A stretch of DNA of 32,483 nt from Victivallales bacterium (GCA_017963875.1 JAGCTA010000336.1:1-32483); one strand, 5' to 3'. Positions 1 to 8,434 are shown, counted from the first letter of the stretch. The notes: generated from the letters alone by a model not told the origin. Translations and numbers: made by a program.

Positions 1-1080
1 CCATGAAATCGCGTTCATGCATGAAATTCGCAAGACAATGTCTTCGCGGCGGTTGTGCGTCGGCGAAACCGTCAGGTTCTCGACCAGAGGTGCCAAATTG
101 GTTCTGGCGATCTCCCATTGCGTCATGGGAATGCCATTGAAATTGACTTCCTTCAGCGTCGGGCATTTGTCCTTATTAGAGTAGAAGAAAACCTTCAATT
201 GAGCCCAGGGCTTCGACGCCTTGAACGGTTTCTCGAAGAAGGTATTGGCGGTACCGTCTGGTCCGTGGAACGGCGACCATTCGCCAGGCACGCCGTTGAC
301 ATCGGGCGCCTCTGAAATCTGCATCTTGACCGATGTTCCCGCGGGGCAGTCGGCCTTCCATGAAATGTCCTGCGTATCCAATTGCTGCGGAGGAATCTCA
401 AAACTCGCAACGGATTTGTAATCGCTCTTCTTGGAGAGTTTCGCAAGAACGACTTTCGAGAAGGCACAGAAATGGCCTGGATCGACGTTCGGCGAGTCAA
501 AGCCAATCCACACGGAATAATTGGCTGCATTTTCAGGAATGCGCCCCATCGTTCTCGATTGCGAGAACTTCCTGGACGTCCCCATGACTTTCAACAGCGT
601 CACCGATATGACATTGTCTTCCGCATCATACCAGACGACTTTGCTGACATACGAATTGCCGTTGACCGCGTCAAAAACATAGTCCGCCGCGATATGGACA
701 TCGACGATGTATTCGCCCGCCGTGCCCTGATACGGTATCTTCTTCGTCTTGACCACCCACGCCGTATCCGTCTCTTTCCGCTCTTTGCCACCACTGACCA
801 TCAGACACGGAACGCCTTCATACTCCTTGCCCATCGTGATTTCCAGCAGATTGCGGTAGTTCATGCTGTTTTCCGTGACCCAGATGTCATTTCCCGCCTC
901 AAAACCGAGTTCTTTGAACGGTTCCTCAATGGTCAGGATGCGAAAGCCTGCATTCTCCAAGCAAAGATTTGAGCAGTTCGTCAAAACTCCTTGACTCGCA
1001 TGGAGAGTGCAGATGCAAAGAGCACAGAGCATCATACAAGTGACCAGACGCATAAAACAATGTTTTTTAGTTCCAATCAT
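1..1080 (-). CDS. Secreted glycoside-hydrolase-like protein, paralogue 1 (3' part outside window)
   Basis: The reading frame is open from an ATG at 1080 to the window edge (360 codons), and its C-terminal half lies beyond position 1. A leader peptide (basic MIGTKK start, hydrophobic core, cleavage probably near LHASQG) predicts export. Residues 30-360 are beta-rich modules that align with residues 30-360 of the next gene without any insertion or deletion, so the two are close tandem duplicates. The catalytic barrel is not visible. An AGGA-type ribosome site lies about 8 bases before the ATG; an in-frame ATG at 1053 is the alternative start. The gene lies 54 bp downstream of its paralogue on the same strand and is probably co-transcribed with it. 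Whether it is intact downstream cannot be judged. The family call rests on the full-length paralogue. Confidence 0.85.
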   Translation of the reverse strand, partial: MIGTKKHCFMRLVTCMMLCALCICTLHASQGVLTNCSNLCLENAGFRILTIEEPFKELGFEAGNDIWVTENSMNYRNLLEITMGKEYEGVPCLMVSGGKERKETDTAWVVKTKKIPYQGTAGEYIVDVHIAADYVFDAVNGNSYVSKVVWYDAEDNVISVTLLKVMGTSRKFSQSRTMGRIPENAANYSVWIGFDSPNVDPGHFCAFSKVVLAKLSKKSDYKSVASFEIPPQQLDTQDISWKADCPAGTSVKMQISEAPDVNGVPGEWSPFHGPDGTANTFFEKPFKASKPWAQLKVFFYSNKDKCPTLKEVNFNGIPMTQWEIARTNLAPLVENLTVSPTHNRREDIVLRISCMNAISW

Positions 1081-1134
1081 GTCTCATTCCTTTTTGGTTG
1101 ATTGATTCGGTTATCTCGTCTCTCGTCTCGCGTC
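1081..1134 (-). repeat. Duplicated 5' leader of paralogue 1 (copy a)
   Basis: This 54-bp spacer aligns with 3529-3578 upstream of paralogue 2, apart from one 4-bp gap. Both contain the same pyrimidine-rich stretch (ribosome site on the minus strand) followed by a GGTTGATT block and a run of TCTCG/TCTCGCGTC. Here it abuts the stop codon of the upstream paralogue directly. The duplication unit therefore included the leader as well as the gene. Confidence 0.75.
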
Positions 1135-3528
1135 TCATTTCAGCCGATAAACATGCACGTCATACGGCTTGAACGTGTCCTTCAAGACACCGCCCACGAT
1201 AGTCGCCGCCCTGCCCTCGAACATGACCGAACCGCCAGACACGCCAGCGACAGGGATGCCTGCCTCAATCGTGTCCAGAGTCGAATTCACTGCAAGGACA
1301 TACGTTTCGCCTTCATGGTGCTTCAAAAGACACGTGATCGACGGCTGACCAAAAGCATCGAGTTTCGCTCCCGAATACACGACGGGCGTCGGCTGGTCGG
1401 CAGGCTTGCGTTCAACGAGCACTGGCTCCAGTTCGTGCAGTTGACGCGTAATCGTCGTGATAATCCGCCAGCGTTCGGGCGTGCTGGTGATGCCGTAATT
1501 GTACATGTTCTTCTCAGGTATGACGTAGCCGCCATAGGTATACCACGTGATGCCAGTCGCACCATGAACAATCGACGCGAAACTCATCGCGCGGATTTCG
1601 TTCTCCTCAGGAAAGCGCTTGTAGTTCCAGCCCTTGAAGTACTGGATAATCGGCCAGACGCTCTTCGGATGCTCAATGCCGCATTTGTCGATGTCAGACA
1701 TGATGGTCTTCATGTCTCGGATGACCTCAGCGACGGTCGACCCACGGTTCTCCGCCGTATCGACGGTCGCAGGATAGACTTCAGGAAGATAATTGTCCGT
1801 TCCGCGCACATAGTCACGATATAGCGATACAGCGGCTGCCGAGCGGACGTGCTCCGCCTGCGTCGTAATACGATGGTCGTCAATCGCCTTGAGCGCGTCG
1901 TGGCGGTCCTGCAACTGGCATGGTGTCGTGTTGGCAGACGTATCGTCGCCGATATACCAAGCGATGATCGCAGGATGGTTCAGACGGTTCAGCAGGAAAT
2001 CCTTGCTATGAATACTGTATGCAGCCGACCAGACGCGCATACCGTACTTTTGCGCCGTGTCAAGGAACTGCGGGTATTCCGCGCCGCCGTTGTAGGAATG
2101 CGCAAAGTTGAATCCTGCCTCGGAAAGGTCCTTGAACGCCTTGTCGAAATCGAAGTTGTTGAACTCGCGCTTCCAGATGGCGTAGGCACCGATCGGAAAG
2201 AACGGCTTGCCGTCAACAAGCGTCATGCCGTCGTCGCGCAACGTCACATGGGGAACATTGGATGGGTTCTGCCCAATCATCAGATATTTGGTCGATGTGG
2301 TGCTCTTGCCGTTGATGTCTGCAATCGACACTTTGATTTCGTGGAGGCCGTCTGCATAATCTTCAGAGGTTGGGCAGACCATCAGGTTGCCCTTGCGGGT
2401 AAAGCGCGCGGTCGCATCCTTGCCATCGATGGTCGCGGTAAACGTCGGCCATGAAATTGCGTTCATGCATGAGATTCGCAGAACGATGTCCTCGCGGCGG
2501 TTGAGCGTCGGAGAAACCGTCAGATTCTCGACGAGCGGCGCCAGTTTGGAGCGAGCAAGTTCCCATTGCGTCATGGCGATGCCATTGAAATTGACCTCTT
2601 TCAACACGGGGCACTGGTCCTTGTTCGAGAAGAAGAAAACCTTCAACCTCGTCCATGGGCCCATTGCCTTGAAAGGTGCCTCGTAGAAGGAATTGGCCGT
2701 CCCGTCAGGGCCATGGAACAGCGCCCATTCGCCAGGCACGCCGTTGGCATCTGGCGCATCCGAAATCTGAAGTTTAATTGACGTCCCTTCTGGGCATTCG
2801 GCCTTCCATGAAATGTCACTCGTCTCCAATTGCTGCGGAGGGATTTCAAAACTTGAGACAGGATGGTAGTTGCTTTTCTCGGCGACTTTCGCAAGCACGA
2901 CCTTTGAGACGGCGCAGAAATGACCTGGATCAACATTCGGCGCATCAAACCCAACGCTTACCTTGTAACTGACGGCTTTCTCTGGAATCCGTCCTTTCGT
3001 CCGCGATTGCGAAAACTTTCTGGATGTCGCCGTGACTTTCAACGGTGTCTGCGATATGACGTTTCCATCGGCATCAAACCAGACAACGGCACTCGTATAA
3101 AGTTTATCAATAGACGCATCAAAGGCATAATCCGCCGCAAGATAAACATCGACGACATAGTCGCCAGCCGTGCCAGTGTACGGGATGCTCCTCGTCTTGG
3201 CAACCCACGCGGTATCTGTCTCCTTCCGCGCCTTGCCACCATTGACCATCAAGCATGGAACACCTTCATATTCCTTGCCAATAGTCATTTCCAGTCGATT
3301 GCGGTAGTTTAGGCATTCCTCACGCGCCCAGATGTCGTTGTCCGCCTCAAAGCCAATCTCCTTGAACGGATCCTCAACGGTCAAGACATGCAGCACTCCA
3401 TTTTCCAGAACGAGATTCAAGCAATTCTCCAAGACACCCTGGCTACCATGCAGACTATTGATGCAAAGGGTACAAAGAATCATGTAAAAGACCAGACGCA
3501 TAACCCAGTGTTTATTAATTCCAATCAT
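1135..3528 (-). CDS. Secreted glycoside-hydrolase-like (beta/alpha)8 protein, paralogue 2
   Basis: 797 residues. A signal peptide occupies about 1-28 (basic start, core VFYMILCTLCI). Two beta-sandwich, carbohydrate-binding-like modules follow (about 30-210 and 225-330), then an Ig-like module (about 330-420). A barrel domain (about 428-705) opens with the LVDGKPFFPIGAYA signature common in clan GH-A-like hydrolases, and a small C-terminal beta domain ends the protein. At the usual strand-4 acid site the protein has WYIGDDTS (524-531), with Asp where the acid/base Glu is expected. A conserved WPIIQYF (625-631) follows near strand 7 without an obvious nucleophile Glu. A ribosome site AAGGAAAG precedes the ATG. 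It probably acts on a polysaccharide outside the cytoplasmic membrane. The substrate is unknown and activity is not certain. Confidence 0.85.
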   Translation of the reverse strand: MIGINKHWVMRLVFYMILCTLCINSLHGSQGVLENCLNLVLENGVLHVLTVEDPFKEIGFEADNDIWAREECLNYRNRLEMTIGKEYEGVPCLMVNGGKARKETDTAWVAKTRSIPYTGTAGDYVVDVYLAADYAFDASIDKLYTSAVVWFDADGNVISQTPLKVTATSRKFSQSRTKGRIPEKAVSYKVSVGFDAPNVDPGHFCAVSKVVLAKVAEKSNYHPVSSFEIPPQQLETSDISWKAECPEGTSIKLQISDAPDANGVPGEWALFHGPDGTANSFYEAPFKAMGPWTRLKVFFFSNKDQCPVLKEVNFNGIAMTQWELARSKLAPLVENLTVSPTLNRREDIVLRISCMNAISWPTFTATIDGKDATARFTRKGNLMVCPTSEDYADGLHEIKVSIADINGKSTTSTKYLMIGQNPSNVPHVTLRDDGMTLVDGKPFFPIGAYAIWKREFNNFDFDKAFKDLSEAGFNFAHSYNGGAEYPQFLDTAQKYGMRVWSAAYSIHSKDFLLNRLNHPAIIAWYIGDDTSANTTPCQLQDRHDALKAIDDHRITTQAEHVRSAAAVSLYRDYVRGTDNYLPEVYPATVDTAENRGSTVAEVIRDMKTIMSDIDKCGIEHPKSVWPIIQYFKGWNYKRFPEENEIRAMSFASIVHGATGITWYTYGGYVIPEKNMYNYGITSTPERWRIITTITRQLHELEPVLVERKPADQPTPVVYSGAKLDAFGQPSITCLLKHHEGETYVLAVNSTLDTIEAGIPVAGVSGGSVMFEGRAATIVGGVLKDTFKPYDVHVYRLK

Positions 3529-3578
3529 GTTTCTTTCCTTTTTGGTTGATTCAGATATCTCGTCTTTTGTCTCGCGTC
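3529..3578 (-). repeat. Duplicated 5' leader of paralogue 2 (copy b)
   Basis: This is the counterpart of 1081-1134. The match runs through the ribosome site and the TCTCG-rich stretch and stops at GCGTC (3578), exactly where the copy a spacer meets a stop codon. Beyond that point the two spacers differ. Confidence 0.7.
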
Positions 3579-3918
3579 ATGACTGGTGCGTCTCACGAAC
3601 GGAGGCTTGTCTTGGGCTACGCTTGTCGCTACGCGACTGCGCTCCGCACACAATGGTTCCCACCGCCGCTGACGCGGCTCTCGCGACATTCACATCGGCT
3701 TCCGTGGGTTACGCTCCACCGCTGTCGCGGTTGCGCTCCACCCACGGCTGGCCCGTCCTACGCCGCTAACGCGGCTGTTCTTGCGGGCAGGCTGGGTGCT
3801 GACGCGTTTGTCATGGAAAATGAAAGCAAGGACATGCGGCGATTCATGCGGGTTGGCCACTGGTGCGGGTTGACCACTGGTGCGGGTTGGCCCCGTCCCT
3901 TGTCTCACACCTTTTGTC
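3579..3918. repeat. Expanded spacer with an array of small GC-rich hairpins
   Basis: This is a gene-free stretch between two paralogues, with no convincing coding sequence on either strand. It holds a series of short perfect inverted repeats with 3-4 nt loops: GTCGC/GCGAC at 3625-3637, GCCGC/GCGGC at 3665-3678, CCGC/GCGG at 3719-3730 and GCCGC/GCGGC at 3762-3775. The third sits inside a larger stem, CCGTGGGT at 3702-3709 with ACCCACGG at 3740-3747. The loops share the form TGAC, TGTC or TAAC. The arrangement resembles REP-like extragenic palindromes. It could form mRNA structure between the two genes. No T-run marks it as an ordinary terminator. Confidence 0.65.
3847..3890. repeat. 17-bp direct tandem repeat (about 2.6 copies)
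   Basis: Two adjacent 17-bp units, CCACTGGTGCGGGTTG plus A or G (3857-3873 and 3874-3890), follow a partial unit TGCGGGTTGG at 3847-3856. There are no spacers between units, so it is not a CRISPR. ACTGGTGCG also occurs at about 3590, at the other end of this spacer. Confidence 0.85.
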
Positions 3919-6384
3919 TTACTTCAGTTTAAAAATATGCACGTCATACGGCTTGAAGGTGTCTGTCAACACTCCGTCCGTAATAGACGCCGCTCGATCC
4001 TCGAACATGACTGTTCCACCGTTCACGGCTGGTACAGGAATGCCCGCTTCAACCGTGTCCAGAGTCGAATTGACCGCAAGGATATATGTCTCCCCTTCAT
4101 GGCGCTTCAGCAGACAGGTAATCGACGGATTGCCATACGCATCGAGTTTTGCTCCTGAAATCACAACTGGTTTCGGCTGGTCGGCAGGCGTCCGTTCGAC
4201 AAGGACGGGTTCCAGTTCGCGAAGTTGCCTTGTGATCGTCGTGATGACTCTCCAGCGTTCAGGCGTGCTGGTCATGCCGTAGTTCGTGGTGTTTTTCTTC
4301 GGATCGTGGTAGCCGCCGTAAGTGTACCACGTGATACCCGTCGCACCGTGGATGATGGACGCAAAACTCATCGCACGGATTTCATGCTCCTCTGGGAAGC
4401 GCTTCCAGCCTGTCCAGCCTTGGAAATACTGGATGATCGGCCAGACGCTCGCGGGATGGTAGATGCCGCACCTTTCGACATCCGCCTTGCATGTATCCAT
4501 GTCACGGATGACCTTCGGCACGCATGTGGCGCGGTCTTCATCCGTATCGACACGGATGGGATAGATTTCGGGCAGGAAATTGTCCGAGCCACGCACATAG
4601 CCGCTGTAGTCTGAGGAAGCCTTTGCCGCGCCGACATGGTCTGCCTGCGTCGTGATACGGTGATCATCGATGGATTTGAGCGCGTCGTGGCGGTCTTGAA
4701 GTTGATTTGGCTTGGTATTGTCCGAAGTGTCATCGCCAATGTACCATGCGATGATTGCAGGATGGTTCAGGCGTTTCTCCAAGAAGTCCTTGCTTTGGAT
4801 ACTGTAAGCACTTGACCAAATGCGGACGCCGTACTTGTGTGCCGTGTCCAGGAACTTCGGGTATTCGCCGCCGCCATTGTAGGAATGCGCAAAATTGAAG
4901 CCCGCTTCGGAAAGATCCTTGAACGCCTTGTCGAAATCGAAATTGTTGAACTCTCGCTTCCAAACGGCGTAGGCGCCGATCGGAAAGAAGGGCTTGCCAT
5001 CAACAAGAGTGATGCCGTCATCGCGAAGCGTGACATGGGGAACGTTTGCGGGATTATCCCCAATCATCAGATATTTGACTCCCTCGCCTTTGCCGCCGTT
5101 GATGTCTTCGATAGAGACCTCAATCTTGTGCAGCCCTTCCGCATAATCCTTGTCAGTGGAACCGATGAAGCAGTCGCCCCTTCTGACGAAACGCGCTGTC
5201 GCGTCCTCTCCATCGACTTTGGCATTGAAGGTATTCCACTTCACAGGAATCGTGGAGGAAATGCGCAGAACGATTTCCTCGCGAGGATTGCGCGTCGGCG
5301 AAACAGTGATGTTCTCTATCAGCGGCGGATACATGTACACAAACCACAGCCATTTATTCACGACGCGGTCTTTGTCCGAAAGTGACTTCAGCGACGGAGC
5401 GTTCTTGCCGTCCATATTCAGGAAAACAAGCGACTTCAGCGATGGGGCGTTCTTGCCTTTCGCATTCAGGAAGACGCGCAGTTTCGCCCATGGCTTCGCT
5501 GCCGAAAACGCACTCGTGTAATATGAACCGTCCGTGCCGTCTGGACCATGGAACGCCGACCATTCGCCTGGCTTGCCATCAACATCGTCCGCTTCTGAAA
5601 TCTGGACTGCGACACTGCTCTTTCCTGGACAATCAGCCATCCATGCAATCTTTTGATTGTCAACATGATACATCATTGTATCAAACCATGCGTCTCCTTC
5701 CTCGAAATCCGCGTCATCATCTAGGCGGCTCAAGACGATTTCCTTGAACGCGACGAAATGCCCTGGATCGACATTCGGGTAATCAAATCCGAGTTTGATT
5801 GAAAAGCTCTTCGCCTCGTTAGGAATCACGCCAACGGTTCTGGAGTTCGAAAACTCCGAACTTGTGATCGCATAGACAATCGGGAACCTGGCGACTTCCT
5901 TTCCCTCTGCATCATACCAGATGATGGAACTGTTGTAGCCTTCGCCGCCAATGCTCGTGATAAGGTAGTCTGCGCACGACTTCATATCCAGCGCGAATCG
6001 GCCTGGCTGCCCTTCGAATGGGATCTGTTTTGTCTCGAACTGCCATGCTGTGTCCGTGCCCTTGCGCGGCTTGCCGCCGTAGACGACAAGGCAGGGAGCA
6101 CCTTCACGCTCTTCCCCATAGGCGATTTCCAGCCGATTGCTGTAATTCAAAGCCTTTGAACGGTCCCAGGCGGTTTCCTCTTTTCCAAAGCCAATCCTAT
6201 AGAATGGCGCTCCCTTGCGGAAAAGTTGGAATGTGCCGTTGACCAGTTCCAGGTTCGACACCTTCTCCACATGGCCGTAAGTCGCCACGCCGCCCACTCC
6301 CTGGCACGTGTCTTTCGTCATGCAACATCCCTCGCAGAAGCCAATAATCAGCAATGCCATGAAATGATACAATAATGTCTTCAT
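3919..6384 (-). CDS. Secreted glycoside-hydrolase-like (beta/alpha)8 protein, paralogue 3
   Basis: 821 residues, with the same architecture as the paralogue at 1135-3528: export signal, two beta-sandwich modules, Ig-like module, barrel with the LVDGKPFFPIGAYA signature, and C-terminal beta domain. The barrel and C-terminus are nearly identical to the neighbour, while the N-terminal third is clearly diverged. The barrel again shows WYIGDDTS instead of an acidic NE/DE pair. The first about 25 residues end in a Cys-rich stretch (GFCEGCC), so a lipoprotein is possible, but the lipobox is not canonical. Residues around 275-310 contain a 16-residue tandem duplication absent from the paralogues. A ribosome site AGGAG lies 7 bases before the ATG. 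It probably binds and degrades a polysaccharide; the substrate is unknown. Confidence 0.85.
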   Translation of the reverse strand: MKTLLYHFMALLIIGFCEGCCMTKDTCQGVGGVATYGHVEKVSNLELVNGTFQLFRKGAPFYRIGFGKEETAWDRSKALNYSNRLEIAYGEEREGAPCLVVYGGKPRKGTDTAWQFETKQIPFEGQPGRFALDMKSCADYLITSIGGEGYNSSIIWYDAEGKEVARFPIVYAITSSEFSNSRTVGVIPNEAKSFSIKLGFDYPNVDPGHFVAFKEIVLSRLDDDADFEEGDAWFDTMMYHVDNQKIAWMADCPGKSSVAVQISEADDVDGKPGEWSAFHGPDGTDGSYYTSAFSAAKPWAKLRVFLNAKGKNAPSLKSLVFLNMDGKNAPSLKSLSDKDRVVNKWLWFVYMYPPLIENITVSPTRNPREEIVLRISSTIPVKWNTFNAKVDGEDATARFVRRGDCFIGSTDKDYAEGLHKIEVSIEDINGGKGEGVKYLMIGDNPANVPHVTLRDDGITLVDGKPFFPIGAYAVWKREFNNFDFDKAFKDLSEAGFNFAHSYNGGGEYPKFLDTAHKYGVRIWSSAYSIQSKDFLEKRLNHPAIIAWYIGDDTSDNTKPNQLQDRHDALKSIDDHRITTQADHVGAAKASSDYSGYVRGSDNFLPEIYPIRVDTDEDRATCVPKVIRDMDTCKADVERCGIYHPASVWPIIQYFQGWTGWKRFPEEHEIRAMSFASIIHGATGITWYTYGGYHDPKKNTTNYGMTSTPERWRVITTITRQLRELEPVLVERTPADQPKPVVISGAKLDAYGNPSITCLLKRHEGETYILAVNSTLDTVEAGIPVPAVNGGTVMFEDRAASITDGVLTDTFKPYDVHIFKLK
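5384..5479 (-). repeat. 48-bp in-frame tandem duplication inside paralogue 3
   Basis: Two copies with a 48-bp period (for example GTTCTTGCC at 5401 and again at 5449) encode the repeated peptide GKNAPSLKSL in a 16-residue unit. The copies have a few differences, so this is not a fresh duplication. It lies at the end of the second beta-sandwich module. Confidence 0.85.
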
Positions 6385-6619
6385 CTTGTTCTCCTGAGTT
6401 TTGTTCTTAAATATAGTATGGTAATAAATCTGTCTTTGTTTTCAAAATACCACAAAAACTCTGAAGTTCAAATACACGCATGACAAAACTGTACTTTGAC
6501 CGCAGGTCATCTGCTTTTCAATCGTTGCGGCACACTATTTCTTCTGTCCCACCTGTCTCAAATGTCCCATTTATTCCATTAAAATAAGGAGTAATTGCGG
6601 GACGCCGGCGCGACTACCG
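6385..6619 (-). promoter_or_regulatory. AT-rich upstream region of paralogue 3 with a palindrome
   Basis: This 235-bp gap separates the hydrolase-like gene at 6620 from paralogue 3, both on the minus strand. Its AT-rich part next to the ATG offers only weak sigma70-like hexamers, so a promoter is likely but not pinned down. A perfect 13-bp inverted repeat, TGACC-GCA-GGTCA, lies at 6497-6509, about 110 bases upstream of the ATG, and is a candidate regulator site. Position and symmetry are seen; function is inferred. Confidence 0.4.
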
Positions 6620-6633
6620 TCAATTGCCCGCAA
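6595..6633 (-). terminator. Weak hairpin at the 3' end of the hydrolase-like gene
   Basis: TTGCGGG (6595-6601) pairs with CCCGCAA (6627-6633), overlapping the end of the gene that stops at 6620. The loop holds a further GC-rich palindrome (GCCGGC). On the minus strand it is followed by a T-rich but not continuous T stretch, so termination would be partial. Confidence 0.3.
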
Positions 6634-8434
6634 TGAATGGCTGGCCGCCGATGTCTTCCAAAAGCGTCAGAGGGATGTAGCCCATGACCCATCCCGTCAT
6701 CATGCAGTATGGGCCCCAGTCCGCATCGTGCGCCATGCCGTGGTATTCGTTCAAATCCATGTCGAATGCACGCATCCAGGCACCGTCGAAATGGCTGTCA
6801 TCGCTCTTTATCTGTATGTTGAGCAAATACTTGCGAACGCCTTGATAGAGCCGTTCAATCCGCGCCTTTTCCTCTTGCGGGAACTCCCCGCGGCGCAGCA
6901 GGCCAAGCGTCGCAAACATATAGTTGTTGCAGTACAGCTGGTCGCCGATGTGGTCATGGCCATTCCCCGAGGCAACCGCCGCCTCGACGACGTTGGTCCG
7001 CGCGAAGACGTCGTCCTCGCGGAAGCCGCCGCAAGGCTCCTGTAACGTCTCGTAGTAGTCGAGCATGTCCTTCAGGCGAATCGAACAATCCACCTTGCCA
7101 ATGACATGGAGGCTCGCATAAAGCAGCAGCGCACGGCACAGCGCGTCGGGCTTGGAGTGCCCCATGACTTTCGAATACGGCTCGACCAGCTCCGCGAACT
7201 TCAAGACCGCCCTGCGGGCCTCCGCCGTCCCCAGACAAAGCAGGAACGCCGCCATCTCGCCATAGAAAATCGGCGTTCGGCTGGCCGCGCCGCTGTCGCC
7301 GTCCGCAAGCGAAAAGCACCCAGAGTACAAGCCGCGGTCGCCGAGCCATGCGATGCAGGCAGCCGCCAGCCTCTCCGCGCACTCACGATAACGGCGAACG
7401 CCAGTGACTCGCCACAAATACAGCAGTGCCAAGCCGTGCCGCCCTGCATCGTTGGCATAGACGACGGGACTATGGTCGTACCAGCGGATAATGCCAGATT
7501 CGTCCTGAATGTGGCGGTCAAGAAGGAAATCCGCCAGCGCCCTGCCCGTTTCAAGCAATTGGCTGTCATGCAGATATGAACCGACGCCAGCGAACAGCGC
7601 TGCCGTCATCAGAATTCCGTCGGTGCGATAGTTCTGTCGCCGCGAATAATCCGCCGACATGAACATTTCCATAATGCCTTTGCGACCGTCCGCGGAAGGC
7701 ATCAGACCGCTTTCACGATGCCATTTGACGGCGGCTGCCAGCCCTTCGGCGGCATCCGTCCTGCCCGAAAGCTCGAACGGCCTCGGCCATGTCCTTTCAA
7801 ACGCCTGCTCGACAACCTCCAACGGCGTCGCCGTCTGCGAACTCCAAAGCGTCGTCAGAAACTTCCGCCAATGCGCGTATGGGCGCATGAAGAGCGCATC
7901 GCAGGAGCTGATGTTCGCCGCAGAGGAAATGCACCCCTCCAGGTCGTCCAGCAGAATCGGATAGCTCCTCTTGGGCTCTGCGACTGGCTTGTTCACGCCG
8001 AGATAATCCCCAGCCTCCGCAAGAGTCTTTCGCTCCCTGCTCCAGTTAAAGCCCGATGGAAGATAGTACAAGTTGTTCGCCTGCAGCAATATGCCATTCC
8101 AGAGAATGCAGTCCTGATTGAAATGGCATTCGTTGCCCATTGTGAAAGTCGAAAAGACCTCCCGCGAGAGATAATTCCTCGCGGGAAACGCCTCGACGTA
8201 GAGCCTGACGCCTTTCCGCTTCCACTCGAGAAGTCTATACAGCGCATCAATGCCAGGTTCCGCCGCAATGCGCTGCCCGTCGTCATAGAACGGCATGATG
8301 ACGCAGAGCATCCCTGGCTTCATTTCCGCCTCAATCATCTCCTCGGCGCAAGAGAATGCCTCCACGTCTGCGAACCGCTCCAGAAACGACCTGAACTTCG
8401 CCGTGCCGCCAATCAATCTGATTTGCATTGCCAT
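6620..8434 (-). CDS. Cytoplasmic glycosidase-like protein, probable (alpha/alpha)6 barrel
   Basis: 604 residues from the ATG at 8434 (MAMQIRLIGG). An upstream in-frame GTG at 8482 exists, but the first 16 codons from there consist mainly of a perfect hairpin, so the internal ATG is preferred; neither has a strong ribosome site. The first about 140 residues look like an alpha/beta domain (CVIMPFYDDG, IDALYRLLEWKRKGVRLYVE), similar in character to the amidotransferase-like domain found in some beta-galactosidases. From about 200 on, helices and aromatic/acidic loops suggest a six-hairpin (alpha/alpha)6 glycosidase fold (YRTDGILMTAALFAG, WYDHSPVVYANDAGRHG). There is no signal peptide. It lies just downstream of, and probably in one operon with, the gene at 8484-11951. 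The exact family is not recognised and the role is inferred. Confidence 0.7.
   Translation of the reverse strand: MAMQIRLIGGTAKFRSFLERFADVEAFSCAEEMIEAEMKPGMLCVIMPFYDDGQRIAAEPGIDALYRLLEWKRKGVRLYVEAFPARNYLSREVFSTFTMGNECHFNQDCILWNGILLQANNLYYLPSGFNWSRERKTLAEAGDYLGVNKPVAEPKRSYPILLDDLEGCISSAANISSCDALFMRPYAHWRKFLTTLWSSQTATPLEVVEQAFERTWPRPFELSGRTDAAEGLAAAVKWHRESGLMPSADGRKGIMEMFMSADYSRRQNYRTDGILMTAALFAGVGSYLHDSQLLETGRALADFLLDRHIQDESGIIRWYDHSPVVYANDAGRHGLALLYLWRVTGVRRYRECAERLAAACIAWLGDRGLYSGCFSLADGDSGAASRTPIFYGEMAAFLLCLGTAEARRAVLKFAELVEPYSKVMGHSKPDALCRALLLYASLHVIGKVDCSIRLKDMLDYYETLQEPCGGFREDDVFARTNVVEAAVASGNGHDHIGDQLYCNNYMFATLGLLRRGEFPQEEKARIERLYQGVRKYLLNIQIKSDDSHFDGAWMRAFDMDLNEYHGMAHDADWGPYCMMTGWVMGYIPLTLLEDIGGQPFIAGN

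Noticed and set aside
382..972. Long plus-strand open frames opposite the hydrolase genes (also about 1102-1824, 7718-8500, 8295-9053, 9135-9890)
   Set aside because: They mirror real minus-strand genes, show low-complexity Arg-rich products, have no ribosome sites and no recognisable domains.
3847..3890. CRISPR array
   Set aside because: Repeat units are directly adjacent with no spacers, and no cas genes are present.
6385..6619. tRNA, riboswitch or other structured RNA in the larger gaps (also 22846-23166, 29115-29280)
   Set aside because: No cloverleaf or known riboswitch core could be traced by eye. A covariance-model scan would be decisive.
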